A stretch of DNA of 64,000 nucleotides from Ciceribacter sp. L1K22 (GCF_017599385.1 NZ_JAGFPK010000002.1:372001-436000); one strand, 5' to 3'. Counted from the stretch's first letter, positions 9,374 to 20,188 are shown. Numbers and translations are program-made. Notes: generated by a model from the sequence alone, not told the origin.

Positions 9374-11794
9374 ATGGCGATAGAGGCTGCGGCGGAACAC
9401 GGATCGCAACGACAGAAAGGCAATGGCGTGCGGGCACGGGACTACCGCCCGTTGACGGGCATTGCCGACGAAATGGTGGACGCCGAGGGCCGCATTCGGC
9501 CGGTCTGGCAGAAATTCGTGTCGGCCGTGGAAGCGATGTCGGAGCAGGAACTGCACGAGCGCTTCGCCCGCGCCGATCGCTATCTTCGCGACGCCGGCGT
9601 GTTCTACCGAGCCTACGATTCCAGCCAGAACACCGAACGGGCCTGGCCCTTTTCCCACATTCCGGTCCTGATCGCCGAAAAGGAATGGGAAGCGCTGTCG
9701 GCGGGGCTCGTTCAGCGCGCCAATCTTCTCGAAGCCGTGGTAGCGGACATCTACAACGGTAACCGACTTGTGGAGGAAGGCTTTCTTCCACCCGCTCTTA
9801 TCGCGTCCAACCCGGAATATCTGCGTCCTCTGGCCGGCATAACGCCGTCTGGAGGGCATTACCTGCACTTCTGTTCCTTCGAGATCGGTCGCGGTCCGGA
9901 TGGAAATTGGTGGGTACTCGCCGATCGCACCCAGGCGCCATCAGGCGCCGGCTTCGCGCTTGAAAACCGGGTCGCCACGACGCGCGCCTTCTCGGATATC
10001 TACGCCGACACCCACGTTCACCGGCTCGCCTCGTTCTTCGGAGCCTTCCGAAACGCCTTGCAGGGTCACAAGCAGAATGCCGATGACCGCATTGCGGTTC
10101 TGACACCGGGTACAGCCAACGAGACCTATTACGAACACGCCTATATCGCCCGCTACCTCGGGATAATGCTGCTCGAAGGTGAGGATCTCGCCGTCGTCGA
10201 TGGCCGGGTGATGGTACGGACCGTGGCGGGACTGAAGCCGATCAGCGTCCTGTGGAGACGCCTCGACGCCGCCTATGCCGACCCGCTGGAACTCAACCAC
10301 AATTCCCATATCGGCACACCGGGCATCACCCAGGCAATGCGGACCGGGAAGGTGACCTTCGTGAATGCGCTGGGATCCGGTATCCTTGAGACGCGGGCGC
10401 TGCTCGCCTTCATGCCGACGATCTGTCGGCATCTGCTTGGCGAGGATCTGATGCTGCCCTCGGTCGCCACCTGGTGGTGCGGCCAAAAGTCGGAACGCGA
10501 GCATGTGTCGCGCAATATCGACCGCATGGTGATCGGACCGGCCTATTCCTGCATGCCCTTCTTCGACGACAACGGCCGGTCCGTACTCGGATCGTCCTTG
10601 CGCAGCTCCGCACAGGATTCCATTGCCCGCTGGCTGGAGACGGATGGCAGCAAGCTGGTTGGCCAGGAGGTCGTGACACTGTCGACGACCCCGGCGCTGG
10701 TCGATGGAAACCTGAAGCCCCGGCCGATGAGCCTGCGTGTCTACGCGGCCCGCACGAAAGATGGCTGGCAGATCATGCCCGGAGGGTTCGCCCGCATCGG
10801 CAACGATGTCGATGCAACGGCAATCGCCATGCAGCAGGGTGGAAGCGCAGCCGACGTTTGGATCGTCTCGGACAAGCCGGTCGAGCACGCCTCCCTCCTC
10901 CCAAAGAGCGATACGTTCACCCGCAACATGCCGGGAAGTCTTCCCAGTCGCGCGGCCGACAACCTGTTCTGGCTCGGGCGCTACATCGAGCGGGCGGAAG
11001 GGACCCTGCGCATCCTTCGCGCCTGGCACAGCCGCTTCGCCGAGGCCGCCGACCCGTCCCAGCCTCTGCTCGCGGACGTGACACGTTATCTGGAAGCCCT
11101 CGATGTCGATCTTTCCGAGGAAAAGGGCGTCCCTCAAAGCCTTCTTCGCGACATCGACAGCGCGGTCTATTCTGCCAGCAATATCCGCGACCGTTTTTCT
11201 CCGGACGGCTGGCTTGCCCTGAAGGATCTCGCCAAGACGGCAAGGCGCTTCCACGAGCGCGTCAAGCCCGGCGACGATGCCGCCCACGCGATGACGGTGC
11301 TATTGCGCAAACTGGCGGGCTTCGCCGGTCTGGTGCACGAAAACATGTACCGGTTTACCGGATGGCGGTTCCTGACGATCGGCCGTTATCTGGAGCGGGG
11401 CCTCCATATGACCCGGCTGCTCGGGCATCTCACCCGAGACGACGTGCCCGACGGTGCGCTCGATATGCTGCTGGAAATCGGCGACAACGTCATGACCCAC
11501 AGAAGACGCTACAATGTCAGCACCGCGCATCTCACGGTGACAGACCTTCTGGCGCTTGATCCGCTCAATCCGCGATCGATCCTGTTTCAGCTGAATGAAA
11601 TCCGGACCGAGGTCGAGCAATTGCCGAATGCCACCGTGAACGGCCAAATGTCTCCCTTCTTCCGGGAAGCCATGCGCCTGCACTCCGGCCTCGCCGTCAT
11701 GGTCCCTGAGAACATGACGGCGGAGGTCTATGGCAGGCTGGAAATGGAAATGGAAAAACTGTCGGACATACTCGCTCAAACCTATCTGAGATAA
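9374..11794 (+). CDS. Circularly permuted ATP-grasp protein fused to alpha-E domain
   Basis: An 806-aa fusion. Roughly residues 70-500 form a circularly permuted ATP-grasp (DUF404/DUF407 type), with GTANETYYEHAYIARYLG, LEGEDLAVVDGRVMVRT, NALGSGILETRAL and a LRVYAARTKDGWQIMPGG segment. From about residue 522 (SRAADNLFWLGRYIERAE) to the end is the all-helical alpha-E domain (DUF403). In many bacteria these are separate genes; fusion is also common. The start codon follows the previous stop directly. Family work predicts peptide-bond formation by ATP-grasp with alpha-E as partner, but no substrate is established. It lies between two transglutaminase genes. Confidence 0.85.
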   Translation: MAIEAAAEHGSQRQKGNGVRARDYRPLTGIADEMVDAEGRIRPVWQKFVSAVEAMSEQELHERFARADRYLRDAGVFYRAYDSSQNTERAWPFSHIPVLIAEKEWEALSAGLVQRANLLEAVVADIYNGNRLVEEGFLPPALIASNPEYLRPLAGITPSGGHYLHFCSFEIGRGPDGNWWVLADRTQAPSGAGFALENRVATTRAFSDIYADTHVHRLASFFGAFRNALQGHKQNADDRIAVLTPGTANETYYEHAYIARYLGIMLLEGEDLAVVDGRVMVRTVAGLKPISVLWRRLDAAYADPLELNHNSHIGTPGITQAMRTGKVTFVNALGSGILETRALLAFMPTICRHLLGEDLMLPSVATWWCGQKSEREHVSRNIDRMVIGPAYSCMPFFDDNGRSVLGSSLRSSAQDSIARWLETDGSKLVGQEVVTLSTTPALVDGNLKPRPMSLRVYAARTKDGWQIMPGGFARIGNDVDATAIAMQQGGSAADVWIVSDKPVEHASLLPKSDTFTRNMPGSLPSRAADNLFWLGRYIERAEGTLRILRAWHSRFAEAADPSQPLLADVTRYLEALDVDLSEEKGVPQSLLRDIDSAVYSASNIRDRFSPDGWLALKDLAKTARRFHERVKPGDDAAHAMTVLLRKLAGFAGLVHENMYRFTGWRFLTIGRYLERGLHMTRLLGHLTRDDVPDGALDMLLEIGDNVMTHRRRYNVSTAHLTVTDLLALDPLNPRSILFQLNEIRTEVEQLPNATVNGQMSPFFREAMRLHSGLAVMVPENMTAEVYGRLEMEMEKLSDILAQTYLR

Positions 11795-11800
11795 GGCGCC

Positions 11801-12679
11801 ATGCTCTACGATATCTCGCTACGGATGAGTTATGTTTACGATGTCGCGGCCTCCGGCTCGCATCACGTTCTGCGCCTTTTGCCACTGACCCTTTCCGATC
11901 GCCAGCGGCTCGTAGCCGGCAGTGTCCATATCGATCCCAAACCCGATGAATCGGCGACATTCATCGACTTCTTCCAGCACCCGGCAACCTACATGCAACT
12001 GCGTGCTCCACACGAGCGCCTGGACATCAGGATGCAGGCCCGTGTTTCCGTTCAGGCTCCTTTGCCGACAGCAGACCTCTCTCCCCTTCTCGCAAGACTT
12101 CCGGACGAACTTGCGGATCATTGGGCGCTCGATCCCGACTCGCCACATCATTTCGTCGGCCCAAGCCCGAAACTGGAGGAGGTCGGCGAAATAACAGACT
12201 ACGCCAGGGAGAGCGTGACCTCAGGGCAGACCGTCAGGCAGATCGCTGAAGCGCTGTGCGCCCGGATACACAGGGATTTTCGGTACGATGCAAAGGCTAC
12301 GACAGTCGACACACCGGCCAAGGAGGCTTTTGCGCTGAAGCGCGGAGTGTGTCAGGACTTTTCCCACATCATGATCCTCGCACTTCGCGCTTTGGGCATT
12401 CCGTCCGGTTACGTCAGTGGATTTCTCCGCACGCTTCCACCGCCAGGGAAGGAGCGCCTGGAAGGCGCCGATGCCATGCACGCATGGGTCAGGATATGGT
12501 GCGGCAGGACGACGGGATGGATCGAACTCGACCCGACGAACAATATCGTCGCGGGGACGGACCACGTCGTTGTCGCTTACGGTCGGGACTACGCCGATGT
12601 CGCGCCGGTCATCGGCGTAGTCAAGAGTTATGGCCACCACAAGACCGTACAGGCCGTGGATGTCGTACCCGTTCCATGA
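11801..12679 (+). CDS. Stand-alone transglutaminase-like cysteine protease of the amidoligase cluster
   Basis: A 292-aa protein with the transglutaminase N-terminal domain (about 1-90, ISLRMSYVYD) and catalytic core. The triad is Cys184 (KRGVCQDFSH), His227 (AMHAWVRIW) and Asp244 (IELDPTNN). It starts 6 bp after the ATP-grasp/alpha-E gene, so it is the third gene of the same unit. Known relatives act as peptidases rather than cross-linkers; with an ATP-grasp and a GCS-like ligase beside it, a role in removing or trimming an enzymatically added peptide is plausible. No signal peptide is visible, so it should act in the cytoplasm. Confidence 0.88.
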   Translation: MLYDISLRMSYVYDVAASGSHHVLRLLPLTLSDRQRLVAGSVHIDPKPDESATFIDFFQHPATYMQLRAPHERLDIRMQARVSVQAPLPTADLSPLLARLPDELADHWALDPDSPHHFVGPSPKLEEVGEITDYARESVTSGQTVRQIAEALCARIHRDFRYDAKATTVDTPAKEAFALKRGVCQDFSHIMILALRALGIPSGYVSGFLRTLPPPGKERLEGADAMHAWVRIWCGRTTGWIELDPTNNIVAGTDHVVVAYGRDYADVAPVIGVVKSYGHHKTVQAVDVVPVP

Positions 12680-12780
12680 GCCGGACGAAGCATCTTTCTT
12701 AAATTTTTACGCTACCGCTTAAACAGACTGAGAGGTTTGCACTGTAAAAGCGCGTCAGTGATTTCTGTTCGTGGAAGAAC

Positions 12781-13992
12781 ATGATGCTCGACGCTCGCAA
12801 CAGCAAAAACCCGTTTAAGAAGCTTGTCGCCGACCGTAGCGGCAACTTTGGTATCATGACCGCATTCCTGCTGCCGGTGGTTCTGGCCACAGGCGGCATA
12901 GCGATAGACCTGACGCGCATGGTTCAGGTCCGGTCGGAACTGCAGAACGCCGCCGATGCCGCATCGCTTGCAGCCGCCACCGCCATGGCCAGCAAGGGCA
13001 TCAGCGAGGAAGAAGCCGTCGAACTGGCAAGAGAGTTCCTCGGCGCACAGATGGCCAACCTGGTCGGCTCATCCTCAGGCCCGGAAGGGGACGGCGTCAA
13101 CGAGGAGCTTGAACGTCTGAAGCAGGAAGCGGTGATCAACGCCGTTTCCACCTCCACCTCGAAGTCCGCGAACTCGTTCGACGTGACCGTAAACGCCAAT
13201 TACACCCTGGGACTGAACGGCCTGACCGCATTGCTGGGCTTCAAGCAGGTGACGCTGGCGGCAACCAGCACATCCCAGAGCGCGACAGAGAGCAAGAATG
13301 CGTTGTCGATGTTCCTGGTCGTGGACCGTTCAGGCTCGATGGGAGAAAATACGAATACCGTTAACCCGGCTCAACCGACAAAACAGGAAGCGTATGGTTG
13401 CGGATGGAGCACGTGCTATCGAACCGTGACCAATTACATCATCAAGATCGATGCGCTGAAGGCCGCGGTCGCGGACTTGGCGGCACAACTCGATGAGGCG
13501 GATCCCGACACCCAATATGTCCGGACCGGTACCGTATCGTACAATTCGTCGACCCAGACCGAGACGAAGCTCGCCTGGGGTACCGCCAAATCGCTGTCCT
13601 ATGTAAACGCGCTGTCGGCCACTGGCGGCACCGCATCGACGGGCGCGGTCAAGCTAGCCTATCAATCGCTGATCAAAACGAGCGAGAACACGGCGCATAA
13701 GAACAAGAACGGTCAGGTTCCCAGCAAGTACATTGTCTTCCTGACGGACGGGGACAACAACAACACCAGTGATGACACCGCGACAAAGTCCTGGTGCGAC
13801 AAGGCCAAGGCTGACGGAATTGAAATATACAGCGTGGCCTTCATGGCTCCGTCGCGAGGACAGGCACTGCTCAGCTACTGCGCGAGCACAAGTTCCCACT
13901 ACTTCGATGCCAACGACGCGGAAGAACTGGTTGCCTCGTTCAGGCGCATCGGTGAGGAAGCCTCCCAGGCAGGTACCCGTCTTACGAACTGA
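12781..13992 (+). CDS. TadG-like pilus-assembly protein with von Willebrand A domain
   Basis: A 403-aa membrane-anchored protein. The N-terminus carries the TadE/TadG-type segment: basic residues, RSGNFGIMTAFLLPVVLATGGIAIDL as a membrane helix (about 20-42), then QNAADAASLAAA, typical of TadG. From about residue 177, FLVVDRSGSMGEN supplies the MIDAS DxSxS metal site of a vWA domain, and FLTDGDNNNT the second metal-binding strand. Most of the protein should lie in the periplasm. There is no other tad/cpa gene nearby, so it is an orphan copy. ATG 12781 is followed immediately by another ATG; either could start translation. Confidence 0.85.
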   Translation: MMLDARNSKNPFKKLVADRSGNFGIMTAFLLPVVLATGGIAIDLTRMVQVRSELQNAADAASLAAATAMASKGISEEEAVELAREFLGAQMANLVGSSSGPEGDGVNEELERLKQEAVINAVSTSTSKSANSFDVTVNANYTLGLNGLTALLGFKQVTLAATSTSQSATESKNALSMFLVVDRSGSMGENTNTVNPAQPTKQEAYGCGWSTCYRTVTNYIIKIDALKAAVADLAAQLDEADPDTQYVRTGTVSYNSSTQTETKLAWGTAKSLSYVNALSATGGTASTGAVKLAYQSLIKTSENTAHKNKNGQVPSKYIVFLTDGDNNNTSDDTATKSWCDKAKADGIEIYSVAFMAPSRGQALLSYCASTSSHYFDANDAEELVASFRRIGEEASQAGTRLTN

Positions 13993-14018
13993 TCCCTCGC
14001 CAAGTTTGGAATCTCGCA

Positions 14019-14043
14019 GCCGCAGGTGGACAGCACCTGCGGC
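14019..14043 (+). terminator. Strong hairpin after the TadG-like gene
   Basis: A perfect 10-bp stem (GCCGCAGGTG / CACCTGCGGC) with the 5-base loop GACAG, 26 bases past the stop. The T tract is poor (CGCTTCGCGTTTG), so termination may be partial. Confidence 0.6.
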
Positions 14044-14223
14044 GCTTCGCGTTTGAAAACAGTTATTTGTCGGCTTCGACGACCCCGATCCGGATTTACC
14101 CGGCTCGCCAAATCCCATGTTGCATGTGTCCCGCAACGGTGCATAAACTGCTTCGAGAACGTTCGCCCGGTCAATTGAATCGGCCACGTTCATGCAGGGC
14201 GAAAACACAAGCGGGGTGTCGAG

Positions 14224-16689
14224 ATGGCGATGAAGACGGAACACAAGACCGATCTGCCGCTTCCCAAACCGCGAGAGACCAATCCGGAGATAATCGCCGC
14301 CGAAATCATCGAGCGTCTGACATATGGCATCGGCAAGGATGCAAAGGTCGCCACGCCGCACGATTGGCTCACGGCGACCATCCTGGTGGTGCGCGATCGC
14401 ATCATCGACCGCTGGATGGAATCCACCCGAGGAACCTACAAGTCGAATTCCAAGCGCGTCTATTATCTGTCGCTCGAATTCCTCATCGGCCGGTTGATGC
14501 GCGACGCGATGTCGAACCTGGGGCTGGTCGAGGATATTCGCGCCGCACTCGTGACGCTTGGTGTCGATATCGACGTCATTGCCGGCCTCGAGCCGGATGC
14601 CGCCCTCGGTAACGGCGGCCTCGGCCGGCTGGCGGCCTGCTTCATGGAATCCATGGCGACCGTCAACATTCCGGCCTATGGCTATGGCATCCGTTACGTC
14701 CACGGCCTCTTCCGCCAGCAGATGGCCGACGGATGGCAGGTGGAACTGCCGGAGACGTGGCTGGCCCACGGCAATCCGTGGGAGTTCGAAAGACGGGAAT
14801 CGTCATACGAGGTCGGCTTTGGCGGGACGGTTGAAACCGTGGTCAACGGCTCAGAGGATGCCCGCTATCTCTGGAAGCCGAGCGAGCGCGTCATTGCGAC
14901 CGCCTACGACACGCCGATCGTCGGCTGGCGCGGCGAACGCGTCAATACGCTGCGCCTTTGGTCTGCCCAGCCGATCGACCCGATCCTGCTCGATGCTTTC
15001 AACGCCGGCGACCATATCGGCGCTCTGCGAGAAAGTAACAAGGCCGAAAGCCTGACGAGGGTTCTGTACCCGGCGGATGCGACCTCTGCAGGCCAGGAAC
15101 TGCGCCTGAGACAGGAGTATTTCTTCTGTTCGGCCTCGCTTCAGGACATTCTGAGACGCCATATCCAGCAGGGCAACACCCTCGCGATGTTGCCCGACAA
15201 GGTCGCCATCCAGCTAAACGATACCCACCCGGCCGTTTCCGTGGTCGAGCTGATGCGATTGCTGTGCGACGTGCACGGCGTGGACTTCGACGAAGCGTGG
15301 GAGATCACCCGCAAGACCTTCTCCTACACCAATCACACGCTGTTGCCGGAGGCGCTGGAAAGCTGGCCGGTTCCGTTGTTCGAGCGCCTGCTGCCACGCC
15401 ATATGCAGTTGGCTTACGCGATCAACGCAAAGATACTTCTCTACGCCCGCAAGGACCGTCAGCTTCAGGACGCTGCCATCAGGCACATCTCGCTCATCGA
15501 CGAAAATGGCGGTCGGCGCGTGCGGATGGGGAACCTCGCCTTCGTCGGCTCGCATTCCATCAATGGCGTCTCCGCTCTGCATACCGAGCTTATGAAAGAG
15601 ACTGTTTTTGCCGATCTTCACAAGCTCTATCCGGATCGCATCAACAACAAGACAAATGGCATCACTCCGCGTAGGTGGCTGATGCAATGTAACCCGCAAC
15701 TTACTGGCTTGATCCGCGATGCCATCGGGGACGCCTTCCTCGACGACACCGAACAGTTGCGGTCGCTTGATGCGCTTGCGGACGACAGGTCCTTCCAAGA
15801 GAAGTTCGCGGCAATAAAGCGCGAGAACAAGGAGCGTCTTTCCAATCTCGTCATGAGCCGGATGGGAATCCGCCTCGATCCCTCCGCCCTGTTCGACATC
15901 CAGATCAAGCGCATTCACGAGTACAAGCGACAACTCCTCAACATAATCGAGACCGTTGCGCTGTATGACGAGATGCGCTCGCATCCTGAGCGTGACTGGG
16001 TGCCGCGGGTGAAGCTTTTCGCAGGCAAGGCAGCGCCGAGCTATCACAATGCCAAACTGATCATCAAACTCGCCAATGATGTCGCCCGCGTCATCAACAA
16101 CGATCCGTCCGTCCGCGGCCTGCTGAAAGTGGTCTTCATTCCCAACTACAACGTTTCGTTGGCCGAAACGATGGTGCCAGCCGCCGACCTTTCCGAGCAG
16201 ATTTCCACCGCCGGCATGGAAGCGTCGGGAACCGGGAACATGAAACTTGCGTTGAATGGAGCATTGACGATCGGAACGCTGGACGGCGCGAACGTCGAAA
16301 TGCGTGATCATGTGGGCGAGGACAATATCGTGATATTCGGATTGACAGCGGACGAAGTCGCCAAGGTTCGGTCCGACGGACACAATCCGCGCGCAGTGAT
16401 CGAGGAATCGCGGGAATTGTCGCAGGCGCTCTCCGCAATCGGTTCGGGTGTGTTTTCTCCCGACGACCGTAGTCGTTTCTCTGAACTGATCGAGGGCATC
16501 TACGAGCACGACTGGTTCATGGTGGCGGCGGACTTCGACGCATACGCGCGTGCCCAACGGCAGGTGGATGCGATTTGGAGCGACCCGGTCAGCTGGTATT
16601 CGAAGACCATCCGCAACACGGCAAGAATGAGCTGGTTCTCATCCGATCGTACGATCCGTCAGTACGCATCAGAAATCTGGGGCGCCTGA
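14224..16689 (+). CDS. glgP: Glycogen phosphorylase
   Basis: An 821-aa cytoplasmic enzyme that phosphorolyses alpha-1,4-glucan ends to glucose-1-phosphate. The PLP-binding lysine is Lys674 in GTGNMKLALNGALT. Other family blocks are visible: KRVYYLSLEFLIGR, LGNGGLGRLAACFMES, NDTHPAVSVVELMR and IKRIHEYKRQLLN. The length is standard. It is the first gene of the glg cluster, and its TGA overlaps the glgB ATG. The product feeds Pgm in the same operon. The start at ATG 14224 is 3 bases after GTCGAG; a GGGG stretch lies at a normal distance upstream. Confidence 0.97.
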   Translation: MAMKTEHKTDLPLPKPRETNPEIIAAEIIERLTYGIGKDAKVATPHDWLTATILVVRDRIIDRWMESTRGTYKSNSKRVYYLSLEFLIGRLMRDAMSNLGLVEDIRAALVTLGVDIDVIAGLEPDAALGNGGLGRLAACFMESMATVNIPAYGYGIRYVHGLFRQQMADGWQVELPETWLAHGNPWEFERRESSYEVGFGGTVETVVNGSEDARYLWKPSERVIATAYDTPIVGWRGERVNTLRLWSAQPIDPILLDAFNAGDHIGALRESNKAESLTRVLYPADATSAGQELRLRQEYFFCSASLQDILRRHIQQGNTLAMLPDKVAIQLNDTHPAVSVVELMRLLCDVHGVDFDEAWEITRKTFSYTNHTLLPEALESWPVPLFERLLPRHMQLAYAINAKILLYARKDRQLQDAAIRHISLIDENGGRRVRMGNLAFVGSHSINGVSALHTELMKETVFADLHKLYPDRINNKTNGITPRRWLMQCNPQLTGLIRDAIGDAFLDDTEQLRSLDALADDRSFQEKFAAIKRENKERLSNLVMSRMGIRLDPSALFDIQIKRIHEYKRQLLNIIETVALYDEMRSHPERDWVPRVKLFAGKAAPSYHNAKLIIKLANDVARVINNDPSVRGLLKVVFIPNYNVSLAETMVPAADLSEQISTAGMEASGTGNMKLALNGALTIGTLDGANVEMRDHVGEDNIVIFGLTADEVAKVRSDGHNPRAVIEESRELSQALSAIGSGVFSPDDRSRFSELIEGIYEHDWFMVAADFDAYARAQRQVDAIWSDPVSWYSKTIRNTARMSWFSSDRTIRQYASEIWGA

Positions 16690-18899
16690 TGGCCAAATCG
16701 CCGAAGAGAGCCGTACAGCCAGACCAGCAAGCACGGCCCTCGCCGGAGGAGATCGAAGCGATCATCAACGGCACGCACGGCGACCCCTTCGCGGTGCTGG
16801 GAGTCCATCAGACGTCAAGCGGATACGAAGCCCGCTGTTTTATCCCCGGCGCCGAGAAGGTGACGGCTCTTCTTCTTGACGGAACCGTCGTTGGCGAACT
16901 CTCGTGTCGCCATCCCGCCGGTTTCTTTGCGGGACCGGTCAATGTCGACGGCGTCTTTCCGGTTCGCTACCGGGCGGTGCGCGTCGATGCAGAATGGACG
17001 GTCACCGACCCTTACAGCTTTTGGCCCGTTCTCGGACCGATGGACGACTATTTCGTCAGGGAAGGCTCCCACCTGCGCCTGTTCGATAAATTGGGCGCTC
17101 ATCCGATGCGTCATCAGGGTGTCGACGGTTTCCACTTCGCCGTTTGGGCTCCAAATGCCCGCCGGGTATCGGTCGTCGGAGACTTCAACAACTGGGATGG
17201 CCGTCGGCATGTCATGCGCTTGCGGCGCGATACGGGCATTTGGGAAATCTTTGCGCCGGACGTTCACGCCGGCGCCGCCTACAAGTTTGAGATCATAGGC
17301 AAGAACGGCGAACTGCTGCCGCTGAAGGCTGACCCTTACGCACGCCGCGCCGAGCTGCGACCCAAGAATGCTTCGGTGACCGCCGACGAACTGTCGGTCA
17401 AATGGGAAGATCAGTCTCACCGGCAGCACTGGTCTTCAGTGGACCAGAGACACCAACCGATATCGATTTACGAGGTTCATGCTGGCTCCTGGCAACGGCG
17501 TAATGACGGTTCGATGCTGTCGTGGGACGAGATGGCGGATCGCCTCATTCCCTATTGCGTCGATATGGGCTTCACCCATATCGAGTTCCTCCCGGTTACC
17601 GAACACCCCTATGATCCATCCTGGGGCTATCAGACCACCGGGCTTTATGCCCCGACGGCACGTTTTGGTGAGCCCGAAGGATTTGCCCGTTTCGTCAATG
17701 GCTGCCACAAGGTCGGCCTAAGCGTCATCCTTGACTGGGTACCGGCCCACTTCCCCACCGATGCTCATGGCCTGCGCTGGTTCGACGGCACGGCGCTCTA
17801 CGAGCATGAAGATCCGAGACAGGGCTTTCATCCGGACTGGAACACGGCGATCTACAATTTCGGCCGCACCGAAGTTGTCTCCTATCTGGTCAACAATGCC
17901 CTCTACTGGACCGAGAAATTCCACCTCGACGGCCTGCGTGTCGATGCGGTGGCGTCGATGCTGTACCTCGACTATTCCCGAAAAGAAGGCGAATGGGTTC
18001 CCAACGAGTATGGCGGACGCGAAAATCTCGAGGCCGTGCGTTTCCTCCAGCAGATGAACCGCCATGTCTATGGAACGCATCCCGGCGTGATGACGATCGC
18101 GGAGGAGTCCACGTCGTGGCCGAAGGTCTCGCAACCGGTTCATGAAGGCGGTTTGGGCTTCGGCTTCAAGTGGAACATGGGCTTCATGCACGACACGCTG
18201 AGCTATTTCCAGCGCGATCCCATTCATCGCAAGTACCACCACCAGGAGATCACCTTCGGCCTGATATACGCCTTCAGCGAAAACTTCGTTTTGCCGATCT
18301 CCCATGACGAGGTGGTCCACGGCAAGGGATCGATGATCGCCAAGATGCCGGGCGACGACTGGCAGAAGTTCGCCAATCTGCGGGCCTACTATGCCTTCAT
18401 GTGGGGCTATCCCGGCAAGAAGCTGCTGTTCATGGGTCAGGAGTTCGCGCAGTGGAGCGAATGGAGCGAAAGCCAGTCACTGGACTGGACGCTCCTGCAA
18501 TATCACCTCCACGAGGGAATGCGGCGTCTGGTCAGAGACCTGAACTTCACCTACCGCTCCAAACCCGCGCTCCACGCGCGCGATTGCGAGGGCGAAGGGT
18601 TCGAATGGCTGGTCGCGGATGATGAGGACAATTCGATCTTTGCATGGCAGCGCAAGGCGCCCGGAGAAAAGCCCGTCGTCGTGATCTGCAATCTCACCCC
18701 GACCTATCGCGAACGTCACGGCATCCCGCTTCCGGCGGAGGGGAGATGGCGTGAAATCCTGAACACGGATGCCGAAATTTATGGCGGCAGCGGCAAGGGC
18801 AATGGCGGACGCGTGGACGCGAAGCGGGACGGAGACGGCGCCATACGCGCGCACTTGACGCTGCCTCCTTTGGCGATTGTCATGCTGGAACAAGAATAG
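16689..18899 (+). CDS. glgB: 1,4-alpha-glucan branching enzyme
   Basis: A 736-aa GH13 enzyme that introduces alpha-1,6 branches into glycogen. After an N-terminal extension come a CBM48 domain ([22 protein letters not shown]) and the catalytic barrel. The nucleophile is Asp419 (GLRVDAVAS), the acid/base Glu472 (TIAEES) and the third carboxylate Asp540 (ISHDEVVHG). This spacing (53 and 68 residues) equals that of the E. coli enzyme. The frame stays open upstream inside glgP, but ATG 16689 overlaps the glgP stop and gives MAKSPKRAV, the family-like start. Translational coupling to glgP is likely. Confidence 0.97.
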   Translation: MAKSPKRAVQPDQQARPSPEEIEAIINGTHGDPFAVLGVHQTSSGYEARCFIPGAEKVTALLLDGTVVGELSCRHPAGFFAGPVNVDGVFPVRYRAVRVDAEWTVTDPYSFWPVLGPMDDYFVREGSHLRLFDKLGAHPMRHQGVDGFHFAVWAPNARRVSVVGDFNNWDGRRHVMRLRRDTGIWEIFAPDVHAGAAYKFEIIGKNGELLPLKADPYARRAELRPKNASVTADELSVKWEDQSHRQHWSSVDQRHQPISIYEVHAGSWQRRNDGSMLSWDEMADRLIPYCVDMGFTHIEFLPVTEHPYDPSWGYQTTGLYAPTARFGEPEGFARFVNGCHKVGLSVILDWVPAHFPTDAHGLRWFDGTALYEHEDPRQGFHPDWNTAIYNFGRTEVVSYLVNNALYWTEKFHLDGLRVDAVASMLYLDYSRKEGEWVPNEYGGRENLEAVRFLQQMNRHVYGTHPGVMTIAEESTSWPKVSQPVHEGGLGFGFKWNMGFMHDTLSYFQRDPIHRKYHHQEITFGLIYAFSENFVLPISHDEVVHGKGSMIAKMPGDDWQKFANLRAYYAFMWGYPGKKLLFMGQEFAQWSEWSESQSLDWTLLQYHLHEGMRRLVRDLNFTYRSKPALHARDCEGEGFEWLVADDEDNSIFAWQRKAPGEKPVVVICNLTPTYRERHGIPLPAEGRWREILNTDAEIYGGSGKGNGGRVDAKRDGDGAIRAHLTLPPLAIVMLEQE

Positions 18900-18919
18900 C
18901 TTTAGTACGGGAGGGTACC

Positions 18920-20179
18920 ATGTCGGAAAAGAGGATCCAGCCACTGGCACGTGACGCGATGGCCTATGTTCTGGCTGGCGGACGAGGGAGCCGGCTTAAG
19001 GAACTGACCGATCGCCGGGCAAAACCGGCCGTTTATTTCGGCGGCAAGGCCCGCATCATCGATTTCGCGCTATCCAACGCACTGAATTCCGGCATTCGCC
19101 GCATCGGCGTCGCGACCCAGTACAAGGCCCATTCGCTGATACGTCATCTGCAGCACGGCTGGAACTTCTTCCGCCCGGAGCGAAACGAAAGCTTCGACGT
19201 GCTGCCCGCCTCCCAGCGCGTATCGGAGACACAATGGTATGAAGGCACTGCAGATGCCGTGTACCAGAACATCGACATCATCGAGCCGTACGGTCCGGAA
19301 TACATGGTCATCCTGGCGGGCGACCATATCTACAAGATGGACTATGAGCTCATGCTCCAGCAGCATGTCGACTCCGGTGCGGACGTGACCATCGGCTGCA
19401 TGGAAGTGCCTCGCATGGAGGCCACCGGCTTCGGCGTGATGCATGTCAACGAGAAGGACGACATCATCGCCTTCGTGGAAAAGCCCGCCGACCCGCCGGG
19501 CATCCCCGGCAACGAGGATTTCGCGCTCGCCTCGATGGGTATCTATGTCTTCCACACCCGTTTCCTGATGGACATCTTGAGGCGGGACGCGGCGGACCCG
19601 AACTCCAGCCGCGACTTCGGCAAGGACATCATCCCTTATATCGTCCAGAACGGCAGGGCTGTGGCACACCGTTTTGCCCAGTCGTGCGTGCGCTCGGATT
19701 TCGAACGCACGCCGTATTGGCGTGACGTCGGAACGATCGACGCATACTGGCAGGCAAACATCGACCTGACGGACATCGTTCCCGAACTCGACATCTACGA
19801 CAAGTCCTGGCCGATCTGGACCTATGCGGAAATCAACCCGCCGGCGAAGTTCGTCCATGACGACGAAGGCCGCCGTGGTTCGGCGATTTCGTCGCTGGTC
19901 TCCGGTGATTGCATCATTTCCGGCTCGGCGCTCTACAAAAGCCTGCTCTTTACCGGCGTGAGGGCGAATTCCTATTCCCGTCTCGAAGGTGCGGTCATCC
20001 TCCCGAAGGTGCAGATCGGCCGGTATGCTCGACTGACGAACGTCGTGATCGACCACGGCGTGGTGATCCCGGAGGGTCTCGTTGTGGGCGAAGATCCGGA
20101 AATGGACGCCAAGCGCTTCCGCCGAAGCGAGAACGGCATATGCCTGATCACCCAGGCGATGATCGACAAGCTGGAGTAA
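18920..20179 (+). CDS. glgC: Glucose-1-phosphate adenylyltransferase (ADP-glucose pyrophosphorylase)
   Basis: A 419-aa enzyme catalysing the committed step of glycogen synthesis, glucose-1-P + ATP to ADP-glucose + PPi. The N-terminus has [22 protein letters not shown] (nucleotide loop and allosteric-site arginine/lysine). FVEKPADPP marks the sugar-phosphate site, and the C-terminus forms a left-handed beta-helix ([18 protein letters not shown]). A good ribosome-binding site, GGGAGGG, lies just before ATG 18920. It sits 20 bp after glgB and 9 bp before glgA. Alphaproteobacterial enzymes of this type are usually activated by fructose-6-P and pyruvate; I infer the same here. Confidence 0.97.
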   Translation: MSEKRIQPLARDAMAYVLAGGRGSRLKELTDRRAKPAVYFGGKARIIDFALSNALNSGIRRIGVATQYKAHSLIRHLQHGWNFFRPERNESFDVLPASQRVSETQWYEGTADAVYQNIDIIEPYGPEYMVILAGDHIYKMDYELMLQQHVDSGADVTIGCMEVPRMEATGFGVMHVNEKDDIIAFVEKPADPPGIPGNEDFALASMGIYVFHTRFLMDILRRDAADPNSSRDFGKDIIPYIVQNGRAVAHRFAQSCVRSDFERTPYWRDVGTIDAYWQANIDLTDIVPELDIYDKSWPIWTYAEINPPAKFVHDDEGRRGSAISSLVSGDCIISGSALYKSLLFTGVRANSYSRLEGAVILPKVQIGRYARLTNVVIDHGVVIPEGLVVGEDPEMDAKRFRRSENGICLITQAMIDKLE

Positions 20180-20188
20180 CGTGGGCTG

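Noticed and set aside
15214-16557. A 447-codon frame opposite glgP
   Set aside because: It is a shadow of conserved glgP codons and shows no start signal or known motif.
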